From Pascua guehoae (lineage: Eukaryota > Basidiomycota > Tremellomycetes > Trichosporonales > Trichosporonaceae): DNA of 64,000 bases. Below the pieces are notes generated by a model. That model saw only the letters and a list, made by a program, of their open reading frames with translations. It was not told the DNA's origin and searched no databases. This document shows, piece after piece, positions 12,201 through 21,867 of this stretch (the stretch's first letter is position 1; every line of letters begins with the position of its first letter). Location of the stretch: NCBI GenBank assembly GCA_001600415.1, contig BCJX01000012.1:683163-747162 (forward strand), given 5' to 3'. The translations under genes and the position numbers were made by a program.

Positions 12201-12651
12201 GTTATCGGTCCACGCAGGATATGTACCGCATGGGAATCTGCGAGTGGTCAGCGCTGCTACGATAGGTATGGCAAGGGGGAGACACTAGACGTACTTCTTG
12301 TCACACTTGATTTTTCTGCCGGGGTCAGCAAGACGATGGGGGACGCGAGCAGGGGACGCACCGCCTGCGGCACTCGGAACAGCTCTGGACAACACGCCGG
12401 CGCGTCGCATGTGGCTTCTTCTCCTTCTTGACCTCCTTGGGTGCGGGCATCTCGTCGATTTCCTCCTCTTCGGGGCTCATGGTGACCTGGGCCTCGTCGT
12501 CGGTCTGCTCGAGAGAGAACGATCTCGAACGGGCCGTTCCGCCAGAGTGTGGTGGCGACCCCTTGAGATGCATGAGCTGTGGGAAAGGCGGCAGTTGCGG
12601 CATGCCCTTGGAGAGCGGCGGGTACCCCTTGGACGCCGGGGGTTGCGACAT
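8992..12651 (-). CDS. Zn2Cys6 fungal transcription factor with fungal_trans domain
   Basis: The start ATG is at 12649-12651. After an acidic/Pro-rich leader and a basic stretch (KEVKKEKKPHATRRR), the binuclear zinc cluster begins at Cys91 as CSECRR, RKIKCDKKFPC, GPCILRQDQARC. This needs splicing of at least three introns between 12357 and 12130, and every join keeps frame. A leucine-rich segment follows (DLANLAHRVDALESAL), fitting a coiled-coil dimerisation helix. The large middle domain includes LGLSRLGAEQQ and VGRRIWWNLVFLDW, the hallmark of the fungal_trans (PF04082) domain. The C-terminus is Gln/Asn-rich, with a 12-residue Asn run from a GTT/AAC microsatellite (9211-9246) and the ending FDWSSHGWMA. 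Nuclear sequence-specific regulator. Target pathway unknown. Intron count is at least eight; not every splice site was fixed. Confidence 0.9.
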
Positions 12652-14424
12652 GCCTGGCTAGTGTTGTCGCTGCTCCGGAGACCGTGGTCGGGGGGTGAGT
12701 GGGTGTGGGGCCCGGGTTTGTCGCTCGGTGGTTTCCGAGAGGTTTGGGTGATGGTTAGAGGTTTGGGGTCGGCAAGGGACCGGTCGGGGCGTAGGCAAGG
12801 ATTATCCCGAGGTAATACTCTAGGAGATGTTGGTAGAGGGGATGAAAGGAGGGTGCGTGGATGCAAGCCGGGGTCGATGGCAACGAGATGCGGGTGGTGG
12901 AGTGGTGTGGATGGTGGTGGGATGAAAGAGTGAGAGAAGTGGAGGAGTGGAGGAATCGGAAGCAAGTTCGAGGCCGAGGGCAGGCGGGCACGCCACGAGA
13001 ACTAGAATCTGTTTAGAGTAGGAAAAACGACGAGTGGGCAAGAGTCGAGGAGGAATGCTGAACAAGCCAGGAGTTGGTTAGTTGCCCTTACTCCACTAGC
13101 CTCCTTTTCCAACGCCTCCCTCCCTCCCCCAGCCACAATCTTCCAGACTAACTACTTACTCGGTACTACTACTGTAGTCATCCAGTCTTGCTCACCACTA
13201 CCATTCTGACGCCTTTTCCACCCATCTTCTCCAGTATTCGATCGGCTCTTCGGACTGCCTGCTACGGACGGCCGAGCCCCGTGAGGTTCCATTTCATCTC
13301 CGCCATTGCTTGTGCTCCGCTTCGGGTGCGAGCCTCTGCGTCTTGCCGATTGTCATGCCGGTGCCTCAACACCAGTACTTGTTCCTCTCTTCTACCGGTC
13401 CACATGCCCCGGAAAGCCGTCATGGGCATCGGAGCGCGATCGCGCCGCCGAAATGCGACGCCTGTCGCCGATGGGTCATGAATACCGTGGGAGAGTTGCA
13501 AACGTCATCCAAAATTTGTGTCTCTGGTCTGATGGCGTTTAACGGCCTTGCAGCTTGCAAGCTGGATATAAGATGCAATGGAAACAGAACAGGACAGTGG
13601 CTGGAAACTCAAATCATTGACTCGAACGCCGTATCTCTTGCTCGGCGTCATTCTCAGCTCACAACAACAGCGACGCAGAGAGAATTGTCTCAAATATAGG
13701 GGTTATACGAGATTCGAGAAAGGCCGTCGAGATCTGCCAAAGCCGAAAGGGCCATCTCGAGGCTGATGGTGACTCCCCTCCACTTATTTGTGGCGTCACC
13801 CATGCCGTCACCTTTGGGTGGCCTTGATTTCAACTGGCTCGTGGTTTCTCCGGGTCTAGATCCTAGAGTTAGACGACCAACACCCGTAAATCCGGGCGCG
13901 TATGGTAAAGAGGGATGACTGGAAAGAAGCAGTCTCAAGTAATCAATCCCAAGCACGTAACGGAGAGAAGGAAAATAGATGCATGTTGTCAACACGTGCA
14001 ACTCTTGACAACTCATGTTGACAACTGCGACCACCACATGTAATCGGTCTCAGCCAGGCAAAAAGATTGAGGGCTCGTCGAACTGGGACAGGCAGGGGAG
14101 ATACTGCGGCTGGTGCCCCATCGAGCATGTGGACACGATCACACGCCTGCAGACGACCTGATTCGCTGCATTGCAAGTTTGTGGCTCTCGCCACCTCCTG
14201 GGCCACAGTCTTCTGCCAAGGCAGGTCGTGCCCTCGTCCGCCGCTGACGCATAGTGCAGGCATACTGTAGGGTAAACGTATCAATCGACCAAGTACCTCG
14301 TGTCAAAGGCGACTGACAACATAGAACAGACGGTTATCGGCCATGTGAAGCCCGAAACCCGAGGCAATGCCAGCATCTATATCATCCAGATGCCAGCAAC
14401 GCGTCGGAACCATCACCCACCATC
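12652..14424. other. Long intergenic region between the transcription factor and the ABM gene
   Basis: The first 400 bases are purine-rich on plus (pyrimidine-rich on the transcription factor's sense strand) and are likely its 5' leader. From about 13100 to 14400 I see only unsupported short open frames and no recognisable RNA gene or repeat. Confidence 0.4.
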
Positions 14425-14800
14425 ATGACCATCATCCTCTCGGCCCGCTTCCGCGCCCTCAACGCTCAGGCTGCCGACAAGGCCGAGCAGCGTGCGCCTC
14501 CCCACCGCTTCGGCACTGACACTAGACCTCAAGAACATTCGCGACTTTGCGCTCAGCGACAAGGAGCCGGGTTGCTCGATGTACTACCCGACACGGGGGC
14601 GCGAGGACCCGCTCGCTTTCCAGGTCTTCGAGGAGTACGCGGACCAGGCGGCCATCGATGGTAAGGTGCTCGGGCAGTCGCGGCGACTGACCGCAGCGCA
14701 CATGGCCGGCGAAAAGTTCCAGGCGTTTGGTGCCGAGATTGATGCACTCGTCGTCGGGGGCATGAAGGGCCTGGATATTGCGTTCTTCAACCGCTTCTAG
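14425..14800 (+). CDS. Small antibiotic-biosynthesis-monooxygenase (ABM) domain protein, 101 aa
   Basis: Exons 14425-14491, 14526-14660 and 14697-14800 join to 101 residues. The protein starts MTIILSARFRALNAQAADKA, then has a mid segment PGCSMYYPTRG and FQVFEEYADQAAIDAHMAGEKF. This pattern of a beta strand, then E.Y.d..A...H, is typical of the dimeric ferredoxin-like ABM fold (YgiN/quinol monooxygenase-like). The AIDAHMAGEKF block appears only after the 36-nt intron at 14661-14696 is removed, which supports the model. Both introns end in CTGACNNNAG. ABM proteins act on small aromatic or quinone substrates or are of unknown function; no substrate is inferred here. It converges with the oxidoreductase on the other strand. 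Confidence 0.8.
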
Positions 14801-14965
14801 CTATGCATGCAATGTCAGAAGCCTGAAGAGCACGCGCGGTGGCGAGCGATGTGAGTGGAATTTAGAGGCAGAATACGCCAGCGAGTCCGTCTTGCACAGA
14901 ATCCATTACTTCCACCAACAGTCATTGCTGCACTAGTTACAGACATTAAATACAGAGTTGCCGCA

Positions 14966-16168
14966 CTAGCAGTCGTTCTCACCGACCTCTGGGTCGACCT
15001 GCACGAGCACCTTGCCTCTGGCATGCATCCCCGCGAGCTTGGCGTAGGCCTCACGGGCCTCGTCAAACTTCCACACCGAGTCACGGACGAGGCGGATCTC
15101 GCGGCGCTCGAGCATGCCCACAACCTCCTCCCGGTCCGCGAGGGTGGGGTTCATCATTGAGCAAGCATTCCAGCGCCTCCCAACCCCGAGCAGCCATCTG
15201 GACGTTGGCCACACAGCATTGACCCCCATCTGGAACACGGCGCGCAGAAAGTCGACGACGAAGAACGTCGGCGGCTTGATCCCCACGCTTTCATACACCC
15301 CTTCGGGCTTGAGGTATGACGGCGACGCGGCGTAGAGCTTCTGGAAACCGAGCGTGTCGATGACAGCATCAAACGGCGCCGCCGACATGGAAGCGAGGTG
15401 GGCACCGAGGTCGGCGTGCGCCGTGTAGTCGACGACCTCGTCCGCACCGAGGGTCTTGACCAAGTCGGCATTCTTCCCACTGCACACGCCGACAATGTGT
15501 CCCTCTGGCCCAACGACGCGGCGGAGCATCTGCACGACCATGGTCCCGATGCCCCCACTCGCCGCGTTCACCACGACGTGGCCGCCTGCCCTGGCCCCAC
15601 TCTGAGCGACGAGCACACGCGCCGTGAGCCCCGGGAGCATGATGCCCGCCGCGTCCGCAAAGCTGACCCCTGCAGGCTTCTTGACGGCGTAGCGGGCCGG
15701 GATGGCCACGTACTCTGCCAGCGCGCCCGTGCCGGTCGGCAGGGCGTGTGATGCGGGCAGCATGGCGACGACGCCGTCGCCGGGGCTGAACCGCTGTGGC
15801 GCGCTGGGACCGAACAGTGTCGCGCCCGCAAGAGAGCCTTTGTCAGACGAGGGCAGGGTGGTCACCGAAGAGCAATGGGATGGGTGCCACACGTCCACGA
15901 CGACGCCAGAGAGATCCATCTCGGGAACATTCGTCGGAGCCTTGCGCACCCACTTTGGCACGAGCGTCATCTGGAAGATGGCCCCGGGGTTCAGGCCCGC
16001 GTAGGCGACGCGGATGAGCAGCCACTCCTCGGGCTCGGGAACATCTTTCGGGAGCGGGAAGCGGGGTAGTGTCGGAGTAGAGGTCGAGACGAGCTCGAGG
16101 ACGTCCGCTGGGAGACCGCGGGCGGTGATAGTCCACGCGCGCGAGGTCGGGGGCGGCTGAGAGGGCAT
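14966..16168 (-). CDS. Medium-chain dehydrogenase/reductase, quinone-oxidoreductase-like, 400 aa, intronless
   Basis: A single uninterrupted frame. I chose ATG at 16166-16168 (MPSQPPPTSRAWTI) because the upstream in-frame ATG at 16234 would add only low-complexity sequence. The GroES-like N-terminal half has LIRVAYAGLNPGAIFQM and DLSGVVVDV. The nucleotide-binding half has HVVVNAASGGIGTMVVQML, the AASGGIG variant of the MDR Rossmann loop, then GADEVVDYTAHADL. No structural-zinc cysteine cluster is visible, which fits the zeta-crystallin/quinone reductase branch. Probably NADPH-dependent and cytosolic; the substrate is unknown. A related fungal group includes zinc-binding-like oxidoreductases annotated as reticulon-4-interacting homologues. 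Confidence 0.87.
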   Translation of the reverse strand: MPSQPPPTSRAWTITARGLPADVLELVSTSTPTLPRFPLPKDVPEPEEWLLIRVAYAGLNPGAIFQMTLVPKWVRKAPTNVPEMDLSGVVVDVWHPSHCSSVTTLPSSDKGSLAGATLFGPSAPQRFSPGDGVVAMLPASHALPTGTGALAEYVAIPARYAVKKPAGVSFADAAGIMLPGLTARVLVAQSGARAGGHVVVNAASGGIGTMVVQMLRRVVGPEGHIVGVCSGKNADLVKTLGADEVVDYTAHADLGAHLASMSAAPFDAVIDTLGFQKLYAASPSYLKPEGVYESVGIKPPTFFVVDFLRAVFQMGVNAVWPTSRWLLGVGRRWNACSMMNPTLADREEVVGMLERREIRLVRDSVWKFDEAREAYAKLAGMHARGKVLVQVDPEVGENDC

Positions 16169-16558
16169 TGTGATGAGAGACACAACTGCCATGAGGTTGA
16201 GGGGATACTTGGATGAGCGCCAAGTCGCAACCACCTTTATACTGTAGTGGGACTAGGCGACTGTCAACGTGCAAGTTGCGACATGTCGCTGGCATGATTA
16301 GTGGCAGTCAATGATGCCAACATGATGATGACGAGTGGCGGCGGCACGGCTGTTGCGGCATGCTAAGTGCGGAATGTCTTGGCGACAACCGTGTGCTGGC
16401 GTGGCAGGCCGGCCGGCTGGGGTCGGGTCGCCTCAATCTCGGCGACTGTTCGCGTCTGATATAGCTGCTGCCCGTGGGCTGCGCGGTGAACGTTGCTTAA
16501 AGATGCATCGATTCGGCATACAACACCCTCCGATTGCGCAGTACCCAAATCAGACTTC
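16169..16558. other. Oxidoreductase promoter and left edge of the gene-poor region
   Basis: Nothing recognisable besides the presumed promoter. TTTATACTGTAG-like sequence near 16236 could be a TATA-type element for the minus-strand gene. Confidence 0.3.
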
Positions 16559-16662
16559 CAAATGGGTGGTAAATTCCATCTAAAGCTAAATATTGGCGAG
16601 AGACCGATNGCGAACAAGTACCGTGAGGGAAAGATGAAAAGTACTTTGGAAAGTGAGTTAAA
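16559..16662 (+). rRNA. Isolated fragment of 26S (LSU) rRNA gene, about 104 nt
   Basis: The stretch from AATGGGTGGTAAATTCC through GGCGAGAGACCGAT and GTACCGTGAGGGAAAGATG to GAGTTAAA matches the highly conserved 5' (D1-D2 border) part of fungal LSU rRNA as I know it. Flanking rRNA sequence is absent on both sides, so this is a displaced, non-functional copy. One ambiguous base sits at 16609. The right end abuts the inverted-repeat arm starting at 16664. Confidence 0.85.
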
Positions 16663-16663
16663 T

Positions 16664-16772
16664 GTAATAGCACCATGAAGCCGCGCTATCCATATACCCA
16701 AAAGGTATCCTAAATACCGTCGAGAGGGCATCTCGGCGGATTCGCTTCATGAACATGTCGCTGGGAACGCGG
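16664..16772 (+). repeat. Arm 1 of a ~105-bp inverted repeat (partner 19574-19677)
   Basis: The reverse complement of this segment closely matches 19574-19677. Shared blocks include GTTCATGAAGCGAATCCGCC and CATATGGATAGCGC-like sequence, with scattered substitutions and one small indel. Read on plus, it encodes ILNTVERASRRIRFMNM, matching the peptide in the other arm. Confidence 0.8.
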
Positions 16773-17554
16773 CTGAGTGCGTGTACTATTACATTAAACA
16801 GGCAGGGCCAGGTGTGCGGTTGGCAGTTTCGCGACCCAGGAACATCACCAGAGGGCACCTGCTATCTCTCGGAGGCTTGGCACGGCTGCATGCGATAGAG
16901 CGGGGCTGACTAGGGGCAGACACGCATCGGCGGGGTGTGGGCTGCACTTCGTTGCTTGTCCACTTGATTCAGCCACCCCCCCCTTCAGAGCACCCCTTTG
17001 TTCTACAACAGAGCCTATTACACCACAATTCGGGTATCATCAAGTATTGTGCCCAAGCCTCATGCTGAGAATTGCGCCGCATCTGCCCCGCTTCATCGTG
17101 CCTCTCGCCTCTTGGCCGTTTTGTCTGCTTGACGACTTGAGGCAGGCTAGTCGAGTGATGAGAGCAATCAATCGGTGAATCGGTCTCTTCCGGCGATCCG
17201 AGAATCAGCATCCGCATATTGGCAGATCAACATCTCGCTGATGACTGATTGCAGAGGCACAACATGCTCGTTTACGGTTGTCGACCATGGATGATGAGGC
17301 GAGCAGTACTGTACTGGGGAGCTGTGCGTGGGTGACATCTTGGCGCCGTCAAGACAGATAGTTATTGCATCTATTCGTCCCCGACGAGCCCAAGTCGCAG
17401 AGTCTCCTCACCTCGGCTTCAGTGTCCCCTACCACTTTCGCTTGCCCTTGACCGCCTGTCAACCGCTGACACTCGAGAGCACCATCATCAATCGCAAGCG
17501 AAAAGACCAGACCCGACCTGGCACTCTAAAATTGTACACTTTCATAATTGACAG
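16773..17554. other. Gene-poor sequence
   Basis: No supported gene, RNA or repeat. Open frames are short and overlapping. Confidence 0.35.
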
Positions 17555-17646
17555 GGTGGCGTTGTGGTAACAGCGTTCATTTCCTGTGGCACTCTGACCG
17601 GCCATGGCCGCGGGTTCGATCCGCCGTTGAGGCCGTGCCCGGAGGA
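17555..17646 (+). other. tRNA-like sequence with Pol III A-box and B-box motifs
   Basis: TGGCGTTGTGGTAAC resembles an internal A-box, and GGGTTCGATCC about 75 bases later matches the B-box. I could not fold a complete acceptor or anticodon stem, so this may be a degraded tRNA gene or the tRNA-derived head of a SINE. Confidence 0.25.
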
Positions 17647-18261
17647 GCCGGCCCTCAAACGACTGTCGACAACCGACTGGGGGTCTGGCTCCCCAACGAC
17701 AGGGTGTGCTATAGTGCTGGCTATACAAGAGGCTGTCGGTAGCACATCGGCATAGCATAACAGGTGTCTCTCTTTTTGGTCTTCTGGTGTGGTTGCTCTA
17801 TCATTCTGGACAGTCGTTTTTTTTTTGGCACCCTCGACTTACGCGCCGCGGGGCCCGACAAGGATATTAGACGTGCATGATTTTCGACATGCCGCAATGA
17901 TACGAGAAAACGGCAGCAACGTCATGCACGTGGGGGGATCGAGGCCTAGGGTCACGCGGGCAGGCTGCATCTGGACTGACCTCGGCTTTGGCTGGGCTGT
18001 TGCCAGATACCGGTTGGGGCGTCGAGGGCACACTCGTATCGGCTGGCGATGGAAGATGTTACCGCGGTCAGCGGGGATGTCTTGCGGCCAAGCCCGCCGG
18101 CCGCCTTGGTGGGTGTGGATGTGGAGGATGTGGAGGGTGGAAGATGTGGAGGATGTCTTTGGCCGCCGGGGGTCGTTGTGGTCGAAAGAGAGGCCACACC
18201 ACAACACACCACACGCGGAGTACTCCCCACCTCCCCTCTTCGCATCCCGAAGCAAAAGGGA
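17647..18261. other. Gene-poor sequence with GGATGTGGA-type imperfect repeats
   Basis: Between about 18115 and 18165 the sequence has imperfect tandem copies of GTGGAGGATGTGGA. No gene recognised. Confidence 0.35.
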
Positions 18262-18381
18262 TTCTCCGCCAGGGAGTCGAACCCTGCTCTATCGCGATCT
18301 CCGACGGTGTCGAGCTGCTGCTCGTCGGCGTCCGGGCTCTCTCCTGAGAGGCGATTATACTAACCGATATACTAGCGAAGA
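18262..18381 (-). tRNA. tRNA-Glu (anticodon CTC) with a ~48-nt intron
   Basis: Read on the minus strand, the acceptor TCTTCGC pairs with GCGGAGA, the D arm is GTATATCGGTTAGTAT, and the anticodon stem ATCGC pairs with GCGAT. The loop CTCTCA gives anticodon CTC. About 48 intron bases follow position 37 before C38 and the 3' stem half. The T arm AGGG-TTCGACT-CCCT is intact. The 5' end of the mature tRNA is at 18381, only 13 bases from the target duplication of the miniature retroelement at 18399. Confidence 0.8.
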
Positions 18382-18398
18382 GGGTGATGGTGGTAGCG

Positions 18399-18466
18399 TG
18401 TTGGAATACAACTCCGGCCGCTCAACAGTATCGATAACCCTTTTGCTATACGGTAAAATCCCAACA
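18399..18466 (+). repeat. Left LTR of the TRIM-like element
   Basis: 68 bp, identical to 18632-18699. Ends TGTTGG/CCAACA. Confidence 0.88.
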
Positions 18467-18631
18467 GATTAAGAGTCAAATATCTGCATCCTACGTCCGC
18501 GTTGCATCGGCGTTCGACCCTGCCCACGGCAGGGGAGCGACAACAGGTCCTTTGGGAACCTACACCACGCATCAGGGGAGCTCTGAAACGGGAGAGTTCA
18601 TTGTTGAGACCGACCCTAGTCGTAAGGGGAG

Positions 18632-18699
18632 TGTTGGAATACAACTCCGGCCGCTCAACAGTATCGATAACCCTTTTGCTATACGGTAAAATCCCAACA
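18632..18699 (+). repeat. Right LTR of the TRIM-like element
   Basis: 68 bp, identical to 18399-18466 by base-by-base reading. Followed by the second TAGCG duplication. Confidence 0.88.
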
Positions 18700-18704
18700 T
18701 AGCG

Positions 18705-19329
18705 CGGGCGCTTGTTCGTCGGGGAGTTGGGGAGGTGGGGATGAGCGAGATGAGAAAGCGTTGTTTGATTGAGAGAAGAGCGGGCGGTGAGGAGGTGGTG
18801 GTGGCCTTTCCGGGGGCGAGGGAGGTGCCGATGGAGCTGAAGACTGCCGGCGAGCGCGGAAGATGTAGAAGGCATCAGGGTGGACCGCCAAGGACGAGCC
18901 CGTCGAGACCTGAAGCGTTGGGTTGAACATGTGCAGGTTCCAATTGAGGGCAATCTACAGTGGTCATGTGCGCATTGTCAGAGTCTGTGTTGACAATTCA
19001 GACGTCGTGTCCCGACTTGTCTCTTTGTCTGTGCCGACAATGTCTCTCTATCCCGGCTATGTATATAGTCGGGAGGGGGTGGGGGAAGGGCGCCGGGGTT
19101 GGGGTTAGGGAAGCAGGAGGGTATTGGAGTCGGCTACGTTGGAGACACCGGCCCATGCTGACTGTGCTACCGTGTCGTGACGTGGTAACCTAGAGTGCGA
19201 TGTTAGTACCCAAGACTCTGACAGTTAACCGTTGTGACAAGGTCACATATCAAACGTGAACGAGGCGGGGAGAAAGAATGAGTAGGGTTGCCTTGAGTGA
19301 CCACTCTGCCCATCGACGCTGCGTGCGTC
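18705..19329. other. Gene-poor sequence
   Basis: No supported gene. A G-rich stretch lies at 19070-19110. Confidence 0.35.
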
Positions 19330-19749
19330 TCAAGCAGGAAGCCAGTCTCCATTACCCATCATCGCAGCCTCCACGCAGAAGTCGGTTAAGAGCTGCAGAT
19401 GACACTGAGGAGCGAGTTTCGACACGATTCTCAGTAGCTGAAAGGCTTGTGCAGCCGCGTACCTCTGCATCCCCGCTCCTTCCAACCCATCTTTTTGCAG
19501 AGGTTGGCCCACAATCTCACAAAACGGCTTCAGAAGGGCGTGATGATACTCTTGCAATGATATCCGCTCTCCACCGCGTTCCAGCAACATGTTCATGAAG
19601 CGAATCCGCCGAGTTGCCCTCTGGACAGTATTTAGGATAGGTCTCGGCATATGGATAGCGCTTCGTGGTGCCATTACCTCCCGCGCTCCAGAACATACGA
19701 CCACAGCAAGGCGAACTGCCTGCCTCGCGCTCCGGCGCTCACGAACCAT
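19330..19749 (-). pseudogene. Possible coding remnant sharing a peptide with the opposite repeat arm
   Basis: A minus-strand open frame here contains ILNTVQRATRRIRFMNMLL followed by a helical-looking stretch (ISLQEYHHALLKPFCEIVG). The first part lies in repeat arm 19574-19677, and the inverted copy at 16664 keeps the same reading with conservative changes (ILNTVERASRRIRFMNM). This suggests an original coding sequence, now fragmentary. I recognise no family. Confidence 0.25.
19574..19677 (-). repeat. Arm 2 of the ~105-bp inverted repeat (partner 16664-16772)
   Basis: Reverse-complement match of arm 1 with roughly one difference per seven to ten bases. No rRNA fragment is attached on this side. 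Confidence 0.8.
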
Positions 19750-21867
19750 TTATCACATCCGTCCCCGCCAAAGACCGGGCGGGGGCCAGGCCACACCTCG
19801 GAAGGTGAGGCCGACGGCGAACGACCAAGAGCGAGCAACGACACACAAACGTGCAGCAGCCCAGGCCATGATACAGGCGGGCCACGCACAGACACGGCAA
19901 CACTTGCTTTCCGGCCACGGCCACGGCCACTCGTCTCGAGTCGAGGGGCGGCCGGCGAAACCCGACGGCCAGGCATGGGCGGGACGGAATGGAGCGCCCC
20001 GCCCCGTGTCGAGATCGGGGCTGAGGCGAGGCGAGGCTTGCGAGCTTGCGAGCTTGCGGTGCGGTGCGAGGTGTCGTGGCCCGACACGCTGAGGCGTGAG
20101 GATGGGACGGTTGCTGCTGGGCCCTGTGGCCTGTGAGCTGTGTGCTCGTCCCTCGAGATCCCCTCCATTGTCTTGTTACAGTGCTCGGCGAGCGGGCCAG
20201 TACAGTTGTGGCTTGCCCTCTGCCATTGCCGCTGTCGCTGGCAGCAGTGAAGGCTTGACCTGGGCGGCGTCACTCCCGGACGGGGAAGTACCTGCATCCT
20301 ACTCGAATTTCCTGCTTGACCAGAGGGGTCTTTATCCACAACCCAACGGCTCCCCGACTGCTCGGTATTCTTGTGTACCGAGCTGTCTCGCAGACTGCTC
20401 CTGAGGTTTCTGGTGGGTGGCGCAGAACTGGATCGTCAGGTACCAGAAAGCGCGGTGTGTGCACTGCGTGTACAATGTGTGTGCGGTATGTATCTGTAGC
20501 GAAAAGAGAACAAGGCGTCCGTGTCCCGCGTGTGGACTATATCGTCCGTGTCCGGTGTCGTGCCTCGGCGATGCATTCTATTGGCATATCCGCAGTCCGT
20601 TAGACACTCGCCACTCGGTGTGGGCGCGGCCGACGGGGCCGGTCCGTCTGTCTCGCCGTTTGGGTTCTGTGTGTGTTGTGTCATCCAGGCCACAGGCACG
20701 ATGGCGCACGGGCGGTCTGTGCGATGAGCGATCATTGCCGTTCAAACATCCGATGGCGGACAGCATGTGATAGGGTGCAGGTCCATGTCCAACAATGTTC
20801 AGTCTGGGCATGGCGCCACACGGTGCCACAATGCCCCGAGTGTGCCGGAGGAGAGGGAGAGCAGTTTGATTTGAGATGCACAGACACAAAAAGTTGGGCG
20901 AGTCGTATTGGAGAGTGGGTGGTGAGAGAGAGAGAGGCCAAGGTATGACTCGATACGTTTGAGATATCGTTTGTGTCGTATCGGTTCACGATTTGAGATA
21001 TACAGTCAACACAGCCAAGATCAGATGCACCAACGTATCCCCCAGCAACGACGGTGCGGCGGACAAGCGGCCGGGCAACGACAGGCGACGACCGGGCAAG
21101 CGGGCAACGGCCGTGTAGGAGCAAAGAGGTTATTGGTGCATCGCGTCGTGGCGTGGCCATGTTCCAGCCCGTGGGCGGACACGGACCAACGCGCGCCAAA
21201 CGGCCTCGTCGCGCAGACACTGGTGCACGGGCATCTCGCCGAACAAAGCAAGCAAAAAAAACTACCAAAGAATCTGAATTTGGCATCACTATGCGACACA
21301 AAATTGACCGACCATCGGTAAGCTGGACAACAAGAGGCCAGCTACGGCAGGCGGCTACGTCGGGTACCTACCGCCGAGTCGCATCTGCAGCACTCTACGC
21401 CCCTTGCCCCCTGCCGCCTTGCCCCTCTGCCTTCTTGCCCGCATATGTACTCGTGTCCCATGCGGTTCGGAAAGTCGCGGGGTCGCTTACACGACGACGA
21501 GCGACCGGCTACTAAATGTGGTTGGCATGGGCATTGCTATCTTTCACAAACTCTGAACTGGGCTGGCTGACGTGCCTGGCTGCAATGGCGTGGCCAGGCA
21601 GCTAGGCAGCAGGGTCTCGGTCCGGGAAAACGAGGTACGGTGGTGGCGCTCGGGGCAATAGAGTGCCTGGCAAATAATGTGGCGAGTGCCACAAACCCCG
21701 CACCCAGCATGATCCAGTGACCCAGCGACCAGTGACCCAGTTCCCGATCTGTACCCATGACCTCGCCAGCGTGCAGTGATCCGTACCCGTGATGCGAGCG
21801 TAGAAAAGGCCGACCTCGCATGGCGGCCACCATTCTTCCCCGTCACCCTCGATCGTAATCCACCACA
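19750..21867. other. Gene-poor region upstream of D-amino-acid oxidase
   Basis: More than 2 kb with only short, unsupported open frames on both strands and no recognised RNA or repeat. GAGCTTGCGAGCTTGCG near 20040 is a small tandem repeat. The right end must include the oxidase promoter. Confidence 0.35.

Larger units (their letters stand above)
18399..18699 (+). mobile_element. Complete TRIM-like miniature LTR retroelement, 301 bp
   Basis: Two identical 68-bp direct repeats (18399-18466 and 18632-18699) begin TGTTGG and end CCAACA, the TG...CA inverted ends of LTRs. They enclose a 165-bp non-coding interior. The element is flanked by a perfect 5-bp duplication TAGCG (18394-18398 and 18700-18704). 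A purine tract AAGGGGAG directly precedes the right LTR as a polypurine tract should. GATTAAGAGTC directly after the left LTR could be a primer-binding site. There is no gag-pol, so it would depend on a partner element. Orientation is set by PBS and PPT positions. Confidence 0.87.

Noticed and set aside
16559..16662. A functional rRNA gene
   Set aside because: Only about 100 of several thousand bases are present, with unrelated flanks.
17555..17646. A functional tRNA gene
   Set aside because: A- and B-box-like motifs are present, but acceptor and anticodon stems do not pair.
19674..20339. 221-residue minus-strand open frame
   Set aside because: Low-complexity Arg/Pro/Ser composition typical of GC-rich non-coding sequence. 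Overlaps other open frames on plus.
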